64,000 nt of DNA from Rivularia sp. T60_A2020_040 (lineage in GTDB: Bacteria > Cyanobacteriota > Cyanobacteriia > Cyanobacteriales > Nostocaceae). Below the pieces are notes generated by a model, which had not been told where the DNA came from, searched no databases, and saw only the letters and a program-made list of their open reading frames with translations. The stretch spans positions 1 through 64,000 of the forward strand of contig JACYMD010000074.1 of NCBI GenBank assembly GCA_015272215.1. The letters are read 5' to 3'. Shown piece by piece: positions 8,687 to 16,732 of the stretch. Both the position numbers and the translations under genes were made by a program. Each line of letters begins with the position of its first letter. Positions within the stretch are counted from its first letter, which is position 1.

Positions 8687-9541
8687 ATGCAAAGTGTTGT
8701 TGTTACAGGTGTTTCCACAGGTATCGGTTGGGGTACACTCAAAGTATTAAATAGTAAGGGAATTCATGTATTTGGTAGTGTTCGCAAACCTGAAGATGCA
8801 AAACGTTTAAGTGATGAATTTGGCGATGGATTTACACCCTTAATATTTGATGTTACTGATGAAAAATTGGTACGTGAAGCTGCTGAGCAAGTTAGTCATC
8901 GAATTAATAATAATAACTTACTTGGTTTAGTAAATAATGCTGGTATTGCTATTGGTGGACCTTTAATGCATCAACCGATTGCCGAATTTAGTAAACAAAT
9001 AGAAGTGAATCTAATTGGACAATTAATTGTTACTCAAGCTTTTTTACCTTTGCTCGGAATCAATTCTGCTTTTAAAGGTAAACCCGGAAGAATTATTAAT
9101 ATCAGTTCCGTTGGTGGTAAAATAGCATCACCATTTCTCGGTGCTTATAGCGCATCAAAATTTGCCTTAGAAGGATTTTCCGAATCATTACGACGGGAAC
9201 TGATGCTTTACGGAATTGATGTAATTATAATTGGACCAGGTTCTGTAGTAACACCAATTTGGGATAAAGCCGAAAAAATGGACTTTTCTCCCTATGAGAA
9301 TACCAAATTTGCAATTCCAAGTAAAAAATTTCTCGATTATGCGCTGAAAAAAGGACGCTCTGGTTATCCAGTAGAGGATGTGGGAAACTTGATTTACAAA
9401 GCTTTAACAACTACAAAACCGAAAGTACGTTATCCCATTGTGCCAAATCATTTCTTTGATTGGATAGTTGCCAGATTACTTCCTAAACGAGTCCTTGATC
9501 ATATTCTTGCAAACGAATTAGGTTTGGGGAATAGGGGATAA
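8687..9541 (+). CDS. Short-chain dehydrogenase/reductase (SDR)
   Basis: 284 residues. It has the classical SDR motifs: nucleotide-binding TGVSTGIG (about residues 8-15), NNAGIAIGG (about 85-93), catalytic Ser in INISSVGG and the YSASK active site (about 149-153). The C-terminal part diverges, as in the retinol/17-beta-hydroxysteroid dehydrogenase-like subgroup, so the substrate is unknown. The start is placed at the ATG at 8687, which has TTTTGGAG 7 bases upstream; an in-frame TTG at 8675 overlaps that site. Cytosolic NAD(P)-dependent oxidoreductase. Followed by GGGGATAA-type repeats, then MITE copy 2. Confidence 0.92.
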   Translation: MQSVVVTGVSTGIGWGTLKVLNSKGIHVFGSVRKPEDAKRLSDEFGDGFTPLIFDVTDEKLVREAAEQVSHRINNNNLLGLVNNAGIAIGGPLMHQPIAEFSKQIEVNLIGQLIVTQAFLPLLGINSAFKGKPGRIINISSVGGKIASPFLGAYSASKFALEGFSESLRRELMLYGIDVIIIGPGSVVTPIWDKAEKMDFSPYENTKFAIPSKKFLDYALKKGRSGYPVEDVGNLIYKALTTTKPKVRYPIVPNHFFDWIVARLLPKRVLDHILANELGLGNRG

Positions 9542-9620
9542 GGGGATGGGGGGACAAGGGGATAAGGGGACAAGGGGATAAGGGGACAAGGAGATGAAAA
9601 GATGGGGTGATGGGGTGATG
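9542..9620. repeat. G-rich short tandem repeats
   Basis: GGGGATAA/GGGGACAA/GATGGGGT units directly after the SDR stop codon. The last bases (ATGA at 9618-9621) form the left target duplication of MITE copy 2. Confidence 0.7.
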
Positions 9621-9621
9621 A

Positions 9622-9825
9622 CTCACATCTTGCACAGAGCCGCATAATTAACTAGATAATCAAAAATATAAATAAAAATATTACTAAAATAAAAATATAA
9701 TATTTTAGTCCATTTTAATGGACTTCTGCTATTAGACTGGGACTTGCAGTCCCAGGCGGGTAAGAATGAAGTCAAACAATCAGTAATTATTTTGAGTTAG
9801 GAGTTTTGATAGTGCAAGATATGAA
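9622..9825. mobile_element. MITE-like element, copy 2 (204 bp)
   Basis: Same length and orientation as copy 1, with two base differences that I can see (C/T in TATYAGACT, G/A in GATRGTGC). Flanked by the perfect direct repeat ATGA (9618-9621 and 9826-9829), different from copy 1, which indicates an independent insertion. Both internal hairpins are intact. No ORF. Confidence 0.88.
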
Positions 9826-9908
9826 ATGAGGAAAAATTAACTGTCAACTGTCAGCCGTGATTATGAGGTTACATTCAGGTAGAATAAGTCGAAAGAGTTA
9901 GATTATCC

Positions 9909-10658
9909 ATGGTACAGAAAAACGAACACGCTGTAGAGTTCCGTAATGTGACTCTGAGTCGCAACCAAAGTCCTCTGGTATCAAATCTTAATTTTCACAT
10001 TTGTAGAGGAGAAGCATTGATATTATTAGGACGTAGTGGTAGTGGTAAAACTACAACTATGAAGTTAATAAATCGACTATTTCGACCTACGGAAGGTCAG
10101 GTAATATTTGATGGTATTCCCACAACTGAATGGGATGAAATTAAATTAAGACGCAAGATTGGTTATGTAATTCAAGAGACAGGTTTGTTTCCTCATTTTA
10201 CAATTGAACGTAATGTTGGTTTAATTCCTTCTTTGGAAGGTTGGAACTCCAAACAAATCAAAATGCGAGTTTTTGAATTGTTAAATTTAGTAGGTTTACA
10301 ACCAGAACAATTTGCTTCAAGATATCCTCACGAGCTTTCCGGTGGACAAAGACAAAGAGTAGGTGTAGCTAGAGCATTAGCCGCCGATCCTCCGGTATTA
10401 TTAATGGATGAACCCTTTGGTGCATTAGATCCCATAACCAGATTAGAACTTCAACAAGAGTTTAAACGGTTACAACAGGAATTAGGTAAAACCGTTGTGT
10501 TTGTAACTCACGATATTCAAGAAGCCTTTGTTTTAGGTACACGAATTGGTTTGCTTTATGGGGGAGAACTCGTATTTTTGGGAACAACCGACGAGTTTAA
10601 AAATACTTCACATCCGGAAGCGGTTGCTTTTATGAAATGCTTGGAAACAACAATTTAA
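9909..10658 (+). CDS. ABC transporter ATPase, betaine/choline type
   Basis: 249 residues. Walker A GRSGSGKTT (about residues 42-50), Q-loop VIQETGLFPH, signature LSGGQRQR, Walker B VLLMDEPFG and switch histidine VTHD are all present. The ETGLFPHFTIERNVG and DPITRLELQQEF context matches the ProV/OpuCA/OsmV group that energises uptake of glycine betaine, choline or carnitine. It lacks the C-terminal CBS domains of OpuA/OpuC ATPases, so osmotic gating through CBS is absent. First gene of a three-gene set with the permease (131 bp later) and the binding lipoprotein. The exact substrate is not certain. Confidence 0.92.
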   Translation: MVQKNEHAVEFRNVTLSRNQSPLVSNLNFHICRGEALILLGRSGSGKTTTMKLINRLFRPTEGQVIFDGIPTTEWDEIKLRRKIGYVIQETGLFPHFTIERNVGLIPSLEGWNSKQIKMRVFELLNLVGLQPEQFASRYPHELSGGQRQRVGVARALAADPPVLLMDEPFGALDPITRLELQQEFKRLQQELGKTVVFVTHDIQEAFVLGTRIGLLYGGELVFLGTTDEFKNTSHPEAVAFMKCLETTI

Positions 10659-10788
10659 TTTTAGATTTTAGATTTTAGATTTTAGATTTTGGATTTTGGA
10701 TTGAAAGTGAGAAATAAATAATTACGAGTGATGAAAACGAGAGTTATTAAACCTTTAACCTTTAACCTTTAGCCTTGTTTGACTTTTT

Positions 10789-11424
10789 ATGAACGATTTC
10801 TTTCTATTTAAATACGGTTCGGAAATTATCGAACGTAGTATTGAACATTTGATATTAGTGATTATTGCGATTAGTATTGCGACAATAATAGGTATTCCTT
10901 TAGGAATTTTAATCACTCGTAATAAATCACTGCGCCAACCAATTTTAGGCATAGCAAATATTTTACAAACTATTCCTAGTTTAGCTTTATTTGGTTTATT
11001 AATCCCTGTTCCTATTATCGGTGGAATTGGTTCAGTTCCGGCAATTTTCGCACTTACTTTATATTCTTTTTTACCCATAATTAGAAATACTTACACTGGT
11101 ATTATGAATGTAAATCCGGCGATTCGGGAAGCTGGAAGAGGAATGGGAATGACAGATAGACAATTATTGTTTCAGGTGGAAATTCCTTTGGCTCTGGGAG
11201 TGATTTTGGCGGGTGTGCGGGTTGCAATGGTAATTGGTATCGGGATTGCAACTATTGCCGCAGCAATTGGGGCTGGTGGTTTAGGAGTATTTATTTTTCG
11301 GGGAATTTCCTTAGTTAATAATGATTTAATTTTAGCTGGTGCGGTTCCGGCGGCGTTGATTGCATTGATTGCAGATTTGGGAATTGGAGCTTTAGAACGT
11401 CGTTTAACCAAAGGAAAAATGTAA
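10789..11424 (+). CDS. ABC transporter permease, betaine/choline type
   Basis: 211 residues with about five or six membrane helices. The binding-protein-dependent transport motif is EAGRGMGMTDRQLLFQVEIPLALGVILAGVR (about residues 125-155), the EAA loop that docks on the ATPase. Sequence and size fit the OpuCB/OsmW/YehW permeases of quaternary-amine importers. A spacer of TTTAGAT repeats separates it from the ATPase gene. Only one permease gene is present, so the channel would be a homodimer. Confidence 0.92.
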   Translation: MNDFFLFKYGSEIIERSIEHLILVIIAISIATIIGIPLGILITRNKSLRQPILGIANILQTIPSLALFGLLIPVPIIGGIGSVPAIFALTLYSFLPIIRNTYTGIMNVNPAIREAGRGMGMTDRQLLFQVEIPLALGVILAGVRVAMVIGIGIATIAAAIGAGGLGVFIFRGISLVNNDLILAGAVPAALIALIADLGIGALERRLTKGKM

Positions 11425-11527
11425 TTAATATTAGTAATTTTCCATTACCAATTACCAATTACCGATTACCTATCCTCAGAGATATGATAAATGTTTAAGC
11501 CTACATAATATAATTATTAATTTAAAA

Positions 11528-12427
11528 ATGAAAAGATTTTTTACACTGTTGATTATTAGTTTGAGTTTGAGTTTATGGATTGCTAGTTGCAATACCAATT
11601 CTATTGGTAGCGGTGGTGGTGATATTGTTGTTGCATCAAAAAACTTTACCGAACAAGATATTTTAGGAGAATTATTAGCGCAGCAAATTGAAGCAAGTAC
11701 TGACTTAAAAGTTGACCGTCGTCCACAATTGGGTGGTTCTTTTATCTGTCATAGTGCGCTTGTTGCTGGAGAAATTGATGCTTATATCGAGTATACAGGA
11801 ACAGCTTTTACAGCAATTTTAAAGCAAAAGGTAATCAGCGACCCGACAAAAGTTTACGATTTGGTAAAACAATCTTACGATAAGCAATTTAATTTGGAAG
11901 TCACCGAACCTTTGGGTTTTGAAAATACTTTTGCAATGATAATTCGTGGTGAAGATGCGAAAAAATATAATATTAAAACTCTTTCTGAAGCTGCTAAATA
12001 TACACAAAATTGGAGAGCAGGTTTTGGTTATGAATTTGGTGAACGAGAAGATGGTTTTCCAGGATTATCAAAAACTTATAATTTACAATTTGGGGAATCA
12101 CCTAAGATTATGGATTTGGGTTTGATATATCGAGCATTAACTCAAGAATTGGTAGATATAGTAGCGGGAAATTCTACCGATGGACAGATTGCGCGTTTGG
12201 GTTTAGTAATTTTACAAGATGACAAGAAATATTTTCCTCCTTATGAAGCTGCACCAATTATACGTAAGGATACGTTGAAAAAATATCCGCAATTGCAAAA
12301 ACCTTTATCTCAACTGGCTGGAATTTTAACTGCTGACGAAATGCAGCAACTTAATTATCAAGTTGAAGGTGAATTAAGGGATATTAAAGAAGTTGTGAGT
12401 GAGTTTCGTCAGAGTAAGGGGCTTTAG
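11528..12427 (+). CDS. Substrate-binding lipoprotein, OsmX/OpuCC type
   Basis: 299 residues. Lipoprotein signal with lipobox IASC (Cys21), then the mature domain starting IVVASKNFTEQDILGELLAQQIEA, the hallmark of OpuAC/OsmX-type binding proteins. Further motifs are GEIDAYIEYTGTA and LVDIVAGNSTDGQIARLGLVILQDDKKYFPPYEAAP. It should capture glycine betaine, choline or a similar compound outside the membrane and deliver it to the permease encoded just upstream. Gene order ATPase-permease-binding protein with gaps of about 100 bp suggests one operon. It converges on the desaturase remnant, with a hairpin between. Confidence 0.92.
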   Translation: MKRFFTLLIISLSLSLWIASCNTNSIGSGGGDIVVASKNFTEQDILGELLAQQIEASTDLKVDRRPQLGGSFICHSALVAGEIDAYIEYTGTAFTAILKQKVISDPTKVYDLVKQSYDKQFNLEVTEPLGFENTFAMIIRGEDAKKYNIKTLSEAAKYTQNWRAGFGYEFGEREDGFPGLSKTYNLQFGESPKIMDLGLIYRALTQELVDIVAGNSTDGQIARLGLVILQDDKKYFPPYEAAPIIRKDTLKKYPQLQKPLSQLAGILTADEMQQLNYQVEGELRDIKEVVSEFRQSKGL

Positions 12428-12463
12428 AGACTTCCAAATCAGAAAACATCCATTTTCTATTGG

Positions 12464-12490
12464 GTAGTGCGAGCATCTTGCTCGCACTAC
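12464..12490. terminator. 12-bp hairpin between convergent genes
   Basis: Perfect 12-bp stem GTAGTGCGAGCA/TGCTCGCACTAC with a TCT loop, placed 37 bp after the binding-protein gene and touching the end of the desaturase remnant. It could stop transcription from both sides, but lacks a T-run and belongs to a palindrome type dispersed in cyanobacteria. Call as terminator is tentative. Confidence 0.5.
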
Positions 12491-12492
12491 AG

Positions 12493-12911
12493 TTAAGGTT
12501 CATAACCCGCATTATATTTCTGCGTTTCCTCAGCATACCAACGGTCAAAAGCTTGAGGTAAGTCACTACGAAAGGCGGCTAATTGCTGTTTTAATTTTTC
12601 TTGGTCAGTGCTAAGTTCTAATGTAGAATCATCCCAAAAGCGTAATTTTGTATATGGTTCCAGACGAGTAAAGGGTATATATTCCTCTCGCTTGAGTCCT
12701 GCACTGGCAAATAAATCGTCGTAAAGGTGGGGCAGTTGCAAAATAGTTGGTCCAGTATCAAAAGCATAGTCACCGTCCTCAAAACCCCGCATCCTACCAC
12801 CAACGCGACTTGTAGACTCAAATATTTCTACGTGATAACCCTGACCTTGCAGCCGTAAAGCTGTAGCTAATCCTCCCGGCCCGCACCTACAACAATAATC
12901 CGTTTGCTCAT
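12493..12911 (-). pseudogene. Truncated, frameshifted phytoene-desaturase-like gene
   Basis: From an ATG at 12911 the frame reads MSKRIIVVGAG, then a single missing base in the GGGCCGGG stretch (about 12876-12883) moves the rest into another frame: PGGLATALRLQGQGYHVEIFE, VGGRMRGFEDGDYAFDTGPTI, LEPYTKLRFWDDS. Together these rebuild the N-terminal FAD-binding part of a CrtI-type carotenoid desaturase/oxidase. The break falls inside the GxGxxG motif. The sequence stops after about 140 codons, where about 500 are expected, and ends against a 12-bp hairpin. Thus both ends are damaged and no active enzyme is made. Confidence 0.88.
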
Positions 12912-12959
12912 TATTCAATGCTGTATTTAAAATAAATGCATGAGTCAATCATATAATAA

Positions 12960-13481
12960 ATGAGTATGAATTTACAATTGATCAATTTAATCGGAGCAAG
13001 CGCGATCGCAATTTCTGACAGTATCCAAAATGCTGCGGAGGAAAGCACGGGAAATACTGCTTCATTTCCAGCTGCACTGGTGATTATTGAACGCTATCCG
13101 TCAATTACAGTCGATTTATTGGGACAGTATTTACAGCTTTCTCAATCGGGTGCAGCTCGGTTGGTAGAGCGTCTAGTAAATCAAAATTTGGTGGAGCGTC
13201 ATCAAGGAAATGACCGTCGTTTTGTTCATCTACAGTTAACGGTAGCAGGAAAAGCGATGGTTGAACAAATTCAGCAAGCTAAGGTAGAAGCGGTATCAAA
13301 TTTGCTGAAGCCATTGACAATACAAGAACAGCAATTATTATTAAACTTGCTTTCTAAGATAGCAGAGCAATATAGTAATACTGAAGCTGTGGAAGAATAT
13401 ATTTGTCGTTTTTGTGATATTAATAGGTGTCCGCTGCAAGTTTGTAGAGAAAGGCTAGAAGCTTGGCAAGAGAAAGGTTAA
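12960..13481 (+). CDS. MarR family transcriptional regulator
   Basis: 173 residues with a winged helix-turn-helix at about residues 35-110 (ITVDLLGQYLQLSQSGAARLVERLVNQNLVERHQGNDRRFVHLQLTVAGKAMV). A helical dimerisation region follows, then a C-terminal cysteine cluster CRFCDINRCPLQVC. Four cysteines in 14 residues could bind metal or act as a redox switch; that is inference. It is divergent from the desaturase remnant, with only 48 bp between the starts, so it probably once controlled that gene and itself. The partner gene is dead, leaving the regulator without an obvious local target. Confidence 0.9.
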   Translation: MSMNLQLINLIGASAIAISDSIQNAAEESTGNTASFPAALVIIERYPSITVDLLGQYLQLSQSGAARLVERLVNQNLVERHQGNDRRFVHLQLTVAGKAMVEQIQQAKVEAVSNLLKPLTIQEQQLLLNLLSKIAEQYSNTEAVEEYICRFCDINRCPLQVCRERLEAWQEKG

Positions 13482-13690
13482 TGCTTTGAATTTGTTCTTG
13501 TTTCTTTAACCTATAAAAAGGCAGAGTTTTTATATAAAAAATGAAAATTAATTTAGTTTAATTTATACAGCAGATTTTACTAACTCATAGATTTTTAATA
13601 TTGCACTCATAGTTTTTTAATCTTTATAATTCATAATGAATTTGCAGGTTGATTACTATATCTTAATTACAAAAAAGGAAAAGTAATATA

Positions 13691-14186
13691 ATGTCATCTC
13701 CTGAACAAAAAAAAGATATCACTAAAATTTTTGCCAGAAATTTAAGTCTTAGCTTTGCTTCTGAGTGTTTTGGAGGGCTTTTTAACAGTTTGGGTGTTCG
13801 GCTTTGCTGGAATAACATCATTATTTAATGTCCAAATCGCGCCAACTTTAACTGCATCTTGGCTATATCCTCGAATTGTTTGGGGTGGAATTTGGGGGTT
13901 CTTATTTCTAATACCTTTTTACCAAAGAAAACATTTTTTTAAAAGGTGTTTTATTAAGTTTACTACCAACTTTAGTTCAATTATTTATTGAATTTCCTTT
14001 ACAAGCTAAAAAATGAATTTTTGGTGCTGAATTAGGAAGTCTGACACCAGTATTTATTCTATTATTTAATTTTGTTTAGGGAATAACCGCAGCATTTTGA
14101 CTGAAAATAAGTAGACAAAATTCTAGAATTTGTGACAATTTATTTTTGACGTTAGTGATCTATCGCATTATATTGGCAGTTTATTA
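13691..14186 (+). pseudogene. Degraded membrane-protein gene
   Basis: An ATG at 13691 with a GGAAAAG site upstream opens MSSPEQKKDITKIFARNLSL. A shift near 13750 leads into FLTVWVFGFAGITSLFNVQIAPTL and ASWLYPRIVWGGIWGFLFLIP. A second shift near 13920 leads into KKTFFLKGVLLSLLPTLVQL and FIEFPLQAKK, then IFGAELGSLTPVFILLFNFV and GITAAF, each ended by an in-frame stop. Stitching the frames yields a membrane protein of about 160 residues with four hydrophobic helices. Several independent lesions argue for old decay rather than a read error. Parent family not identified. Confidence 0.8.
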
Positions 14187-14197
14187 AGGTTTCCCAG

Positions 14198-14998
14198 ATG
14201 ATTTACAAACAAAGTAGTAGTACTCTGAAAGAAGAAAAATATCCGCTTTCAAAAAATGCCAATAGAAGTAATATTATCTCAGTCGAGACACCCTTCGATA
14301 ATGCTACAGCGAAAATTTCAATTATTATTCCTACTCTCAACGAATCTAAAAACATTAAAGCTACTTTAGCTAGTACTCAAAAAAGTACGAATATAGAAAT
14401 TATTGTAGTGGATGGTGGTTCCGAAGATAATACAGTTGATATCGCCCAATCTCCGGGTGTGAAAGTTATTAAAAGCTGTAAAAATCGCGCTTATCAAATG
14501 AATACGGGTGCGATGAATGCAACTGGTGATATTTTATTATTTCTCCATGCTGATACTCTTTTACCTGCTAATTTTGATGAAATGATTCGTATCGGATTAC
14601 AACAACCAAAAACTGTCGCAGGTGCTTTTTCTTTACGAATAAATGCACCACAAACAGGTTTACGATTGGTGGAATGGGGGGTAAAATTTCGTTCCAAATG
14701 GTTACAAATGCCTTATGGAGACCAAGGTATTTTTATAACTAAGAAAATATTTAATGATATTGGTGGTTTTCCAGAATTACCGATAATGGAAGATTTTGAA
14801 CTGATACGTAATTTGAAACGCTTAGGGAAAATTACTTTAATTCCAGTACCAGTAATTACTTCACCGCGTCGTTGGTTGAAAAAAGGAGTTTGGCAAACAA
14901 CATTAATCAATCAAATTGTAATTATTGCTTATTTTCTAGGAGTTTCACCTAAAATAATTCGTAGTTGGTATCGTGGGGAAAAATTAATTAAGCATTAA
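14198..14998 (+). CDS. Glycosyltransferase family 2, arsenosugar type (TIGR04283-like)
   Basis: 266 residues. After a variable N-terminal extension of about 40 residues comes the GT-A core: ISIIIPTLNESKNIKATL, IIVVDGGSEDNTVDIAQ, the metal-binding FLHADTLLP (DxD position) and GAFSLRINAP, MEDFELIRNLKRLGKI. The C-terminal WLKKGVWQTTLINQIVIIAYFLGVSP fits the TIGR04283 group. That group often neighbours arsenosugar genes, TVP38/TMEM64 proteins and a mercuric-reductase-like enzyme, as here. Substrate is unproven and no arsM, arsS or other arsenic gene lies in the window. The true start may be an inner codon, since the extension is not typical. Confidence 0.85.
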   Translation: MIYKQSSSTLKEEKYPLSKNANRSNIISVETPFDNATAKISIIIPTLNESKNIKATLASTQKSTNIEIIVVDGGSEDNTVDIAQSPGVKVIKSCKNRAYQMNTGAMNATGDILLFLHADTLLPANFDEMIRIGLQQPKTVAGAFSLRINAPQTGLRLVEWGVKFRSKWLQMPYGDQGIFITKKIFNDIGGFPELPIMEDFELIRNLKRLGKITLIPVPVITSPRRWLKKGVWQTTLINQIVIIAYFLGVSPKIIRSWYRGEKLIKH

Positions 14999-15129
14999 GC
15001 TGGTTCTCATCTTAGTGATTTAAGTTAGTTAATAGGAGTTATGAGTTAGGAGTTATGAGTGAAGAGTAAAGAATTATTAATTTAAAACCTCTAACATGCA
15101 GACCTCTAACCTTTAACCTTTAATAAACT

Positions 15130-15837
15130 ATGAAACACCAGCACAAACGCTTTCTTAAACTGATATTGACAGCTTGCTTAATTGCCATTCTCATTATTGC
15201 AGCTAAATATTTTAATCTGCAAGAACTTTTAAGCAAATCTTTATTATGGGTAAATAGCCTTGGTTGGTGGGGACCGATCGCCTTCATAATTATTTACAAT
15301 ATTGCCACATTATTATTTATTCCAGGTTCTTTATTAACGTTAAAAGGAGGTTGTTTGTTTGGGTTATGTTGGGGTTCTTTATATGTATTGATTGCTGCAA
15401 TTATCGGTGCAACATTTGCCTTTTTAGTTGGACGTTATATATCTCGTGATTGGGTATGTCAACAAATAGGTAAAAAACCAAAATTTCAAGCAATAGATCA
15501 AGCTGTTGCCAAAAATGGATTTAAAATTGTTTTTTTAACTCGTTTATCACCAATTTTTCCTTTCAATTTATTAAACTATGCTTTTGGAGTTACTCAGGTA
15601 TCTTTAAAAGATTATATTCTAGGTTCCATTGGTATGATTCCCGGAACTGTAATGTATGTTTACATGGGTTCGTTAATCGGTAATATTGCAATGAAAAATC
15701 CATCTATTCCAATAAGTCCAGAAGCACAATTTGCTCAGATGTTATTACAAGGAATTGGGTTAATAGCAACAATCTTTGTAACTATTTATATTGCTAAAGT
15801 CGCTAAAAAAGCTTTAAAAGAAAGTACGAGTATTTAA
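15130..15837 (+). CDS. TVP38/TMEM64 family membrane protein (first paralogue)
   Basis: 235 residues, about five or six membrane helices. It carries the SNARE-associated/VTT-domain core: PGSLLTLKGGCLFGLCWGSLYVLIAAIIGATFAFLVGRY (about residues 64-105), FLTRLSPIFPFNLLNYAFGVT and SIGMIPGTVMYVYMGSL. Family members are inner- or thylakoid-membrane proteins related to DedA, some of which act as lipid scramblases or in ion homeostasis. It lies in a same-strand cluster with a second copy 60 bp downstream; the two share long stretches, so they arose by tandem duplication. Confidence 0.93.
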   Translation: MKHQHKRFLKLILTACLIAILIIAAKYFNLQELLSKSLLWVNSLGWWGPIAFIIIYNIATLLFIPGSLLTLKGGCLFGLCWGSLYVLIAAIIGATFAFLVGRYISRDWVCQQIGKKPKFQAIDQAVAKNGFKIVFLTRLSPIFPFNLLNYAFGVTQVSLKDYILGSIGMIPGTVMYVYMGSLIGNIAMKNPSIPISPEAQFAQMLLQGIGLIATIFVTIYIAKVAKKALKESTSI

Positions 15838-15897
15838 GGTCAAAGGTTAATTATCAACTATCAACTAACAACTATCAACTATCAACTAATTAAAACC

Positions 15898-16635
15898 ATG
15901 AATAAACTTTACAGATTTAGTCTATTTACCGTAATTGCATTTAGCATCATAATTCTATTAAATGCAAATCCAGCTTTAGCTCAAGAAAGTGTCAGTTCGC
16001 AAGGTTTTAATCCCCAAGAATGGCTCAAAAATGCTTTAGAATGGATTAATAACCAAGGTGCTGTAGGTGGAATTGCCTTCATTATCCTTTACATTGTCGC
16101 TACTGTTGCTTTTCTACCAGGTTCTATTTTAACTTTAGGTGCGGGGGTAGTTTTTGATGTCTTTTTAGGTTCCGTATATGTTTTTATTGGTGCCACAATC
16201 GGGGCTATAGCAGCTTTTTTAGTAGGACGTTATTTAGCTCGAAATTGGGTTGCAAAGAAGATTTCTGGAAACAAAAAGTTTGCCGCAGTTGATAATGCTG
16301 TAGGTAGAGAAGGTTTAAAAATTGTCTTATTAACTAGACTTTCTCCGGTGTTTCCGTTTAATTTATTAAACTATGCCTATGGTGTTACCGGAGTTTCTTT
16401 AAAAGATTATATATTAGGAACTATCGGCATTCTTCCCGGAACAATTATGTATGTATATTTGGGTTCTTTAGCTGGTAATATTGCCACCATTGGAACGGGA
16501 GAACAACCAAGTAATCCTACTGTTGTTTGGACAATTCGGATTATTGGTTTCATCGCTACAGTTGCTGTAACTCTTTATGTAACCAAAGTTGCGAGAAAAG
16601 CTTTAAATGAATCAACAAATATCGATGAACAGTAA
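15898..16635 (+). CDS. TVP38/TMEM64 family membrane protein (second paralogue)
   Basis: 245 residues. It differs from its neighbour by an N-terminal secretion-type signal ending NANPALAQES. The same VTT core follows: PGSILTLGAGVVFDVFLGSVYVFIGATIGAIAAFLVGRYLARNW, LTRLSPVFPFNLLNYAYGVTGVSLKDYILGTIGILPGTIMYVYLGSL. The conserved F/RLSPxFPFNLLNYA and PGTxMYVYxGSL motifs are intact in both copies. The spacers on either side are made of CTATCAA/CTAACAA tandem repeats. It probably acts in the same membrane process as the first copy and the flavoprotein downstream. Confidence 0.93.
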   Translation: MNKLYRFSLFTVIAFSIIILLNANPALAQESVSSQGFNPQEWLKNALEWINNQGAVGGIAFIILYIVATVAFLPGSILTLGAGVVFDVFLGSVYVFIGATIGAIAAFLVGRYLARNWVAKKISGNKKFAAVDNAVGREGLKIVLLTRLSPVFPFNLLNYAYGVTGVSLKDYILGTIGILPGTIMYVYLGSLAGNIATIGTGEQPSNPTVVWTIRIIGFIATVAVTLYVTKVARKALNESTNIDEQ

Positions 16636-16637
16636 AC

Positions 16638-16732
16638 ATTTAGGAGTTAGGAGTTAGGAGTTACCAAAAACTAACTACTATCAACTATCAACTAACTACT
16701 ATCAACTATCAACTATTAACTAACTAATAATC
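16638..16732. repeat. Tandem CTATCAA/GGAGTTA repeats
   Basis: Short repeats (GGAGTTA three times, then CTATCAA/CTAACTA units) fill the junction between the second TVP38 gene and the flavoprotein gene and end 5 bp from its ATG, leaving no classical ribosome binding site. Confidence 0.7.
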
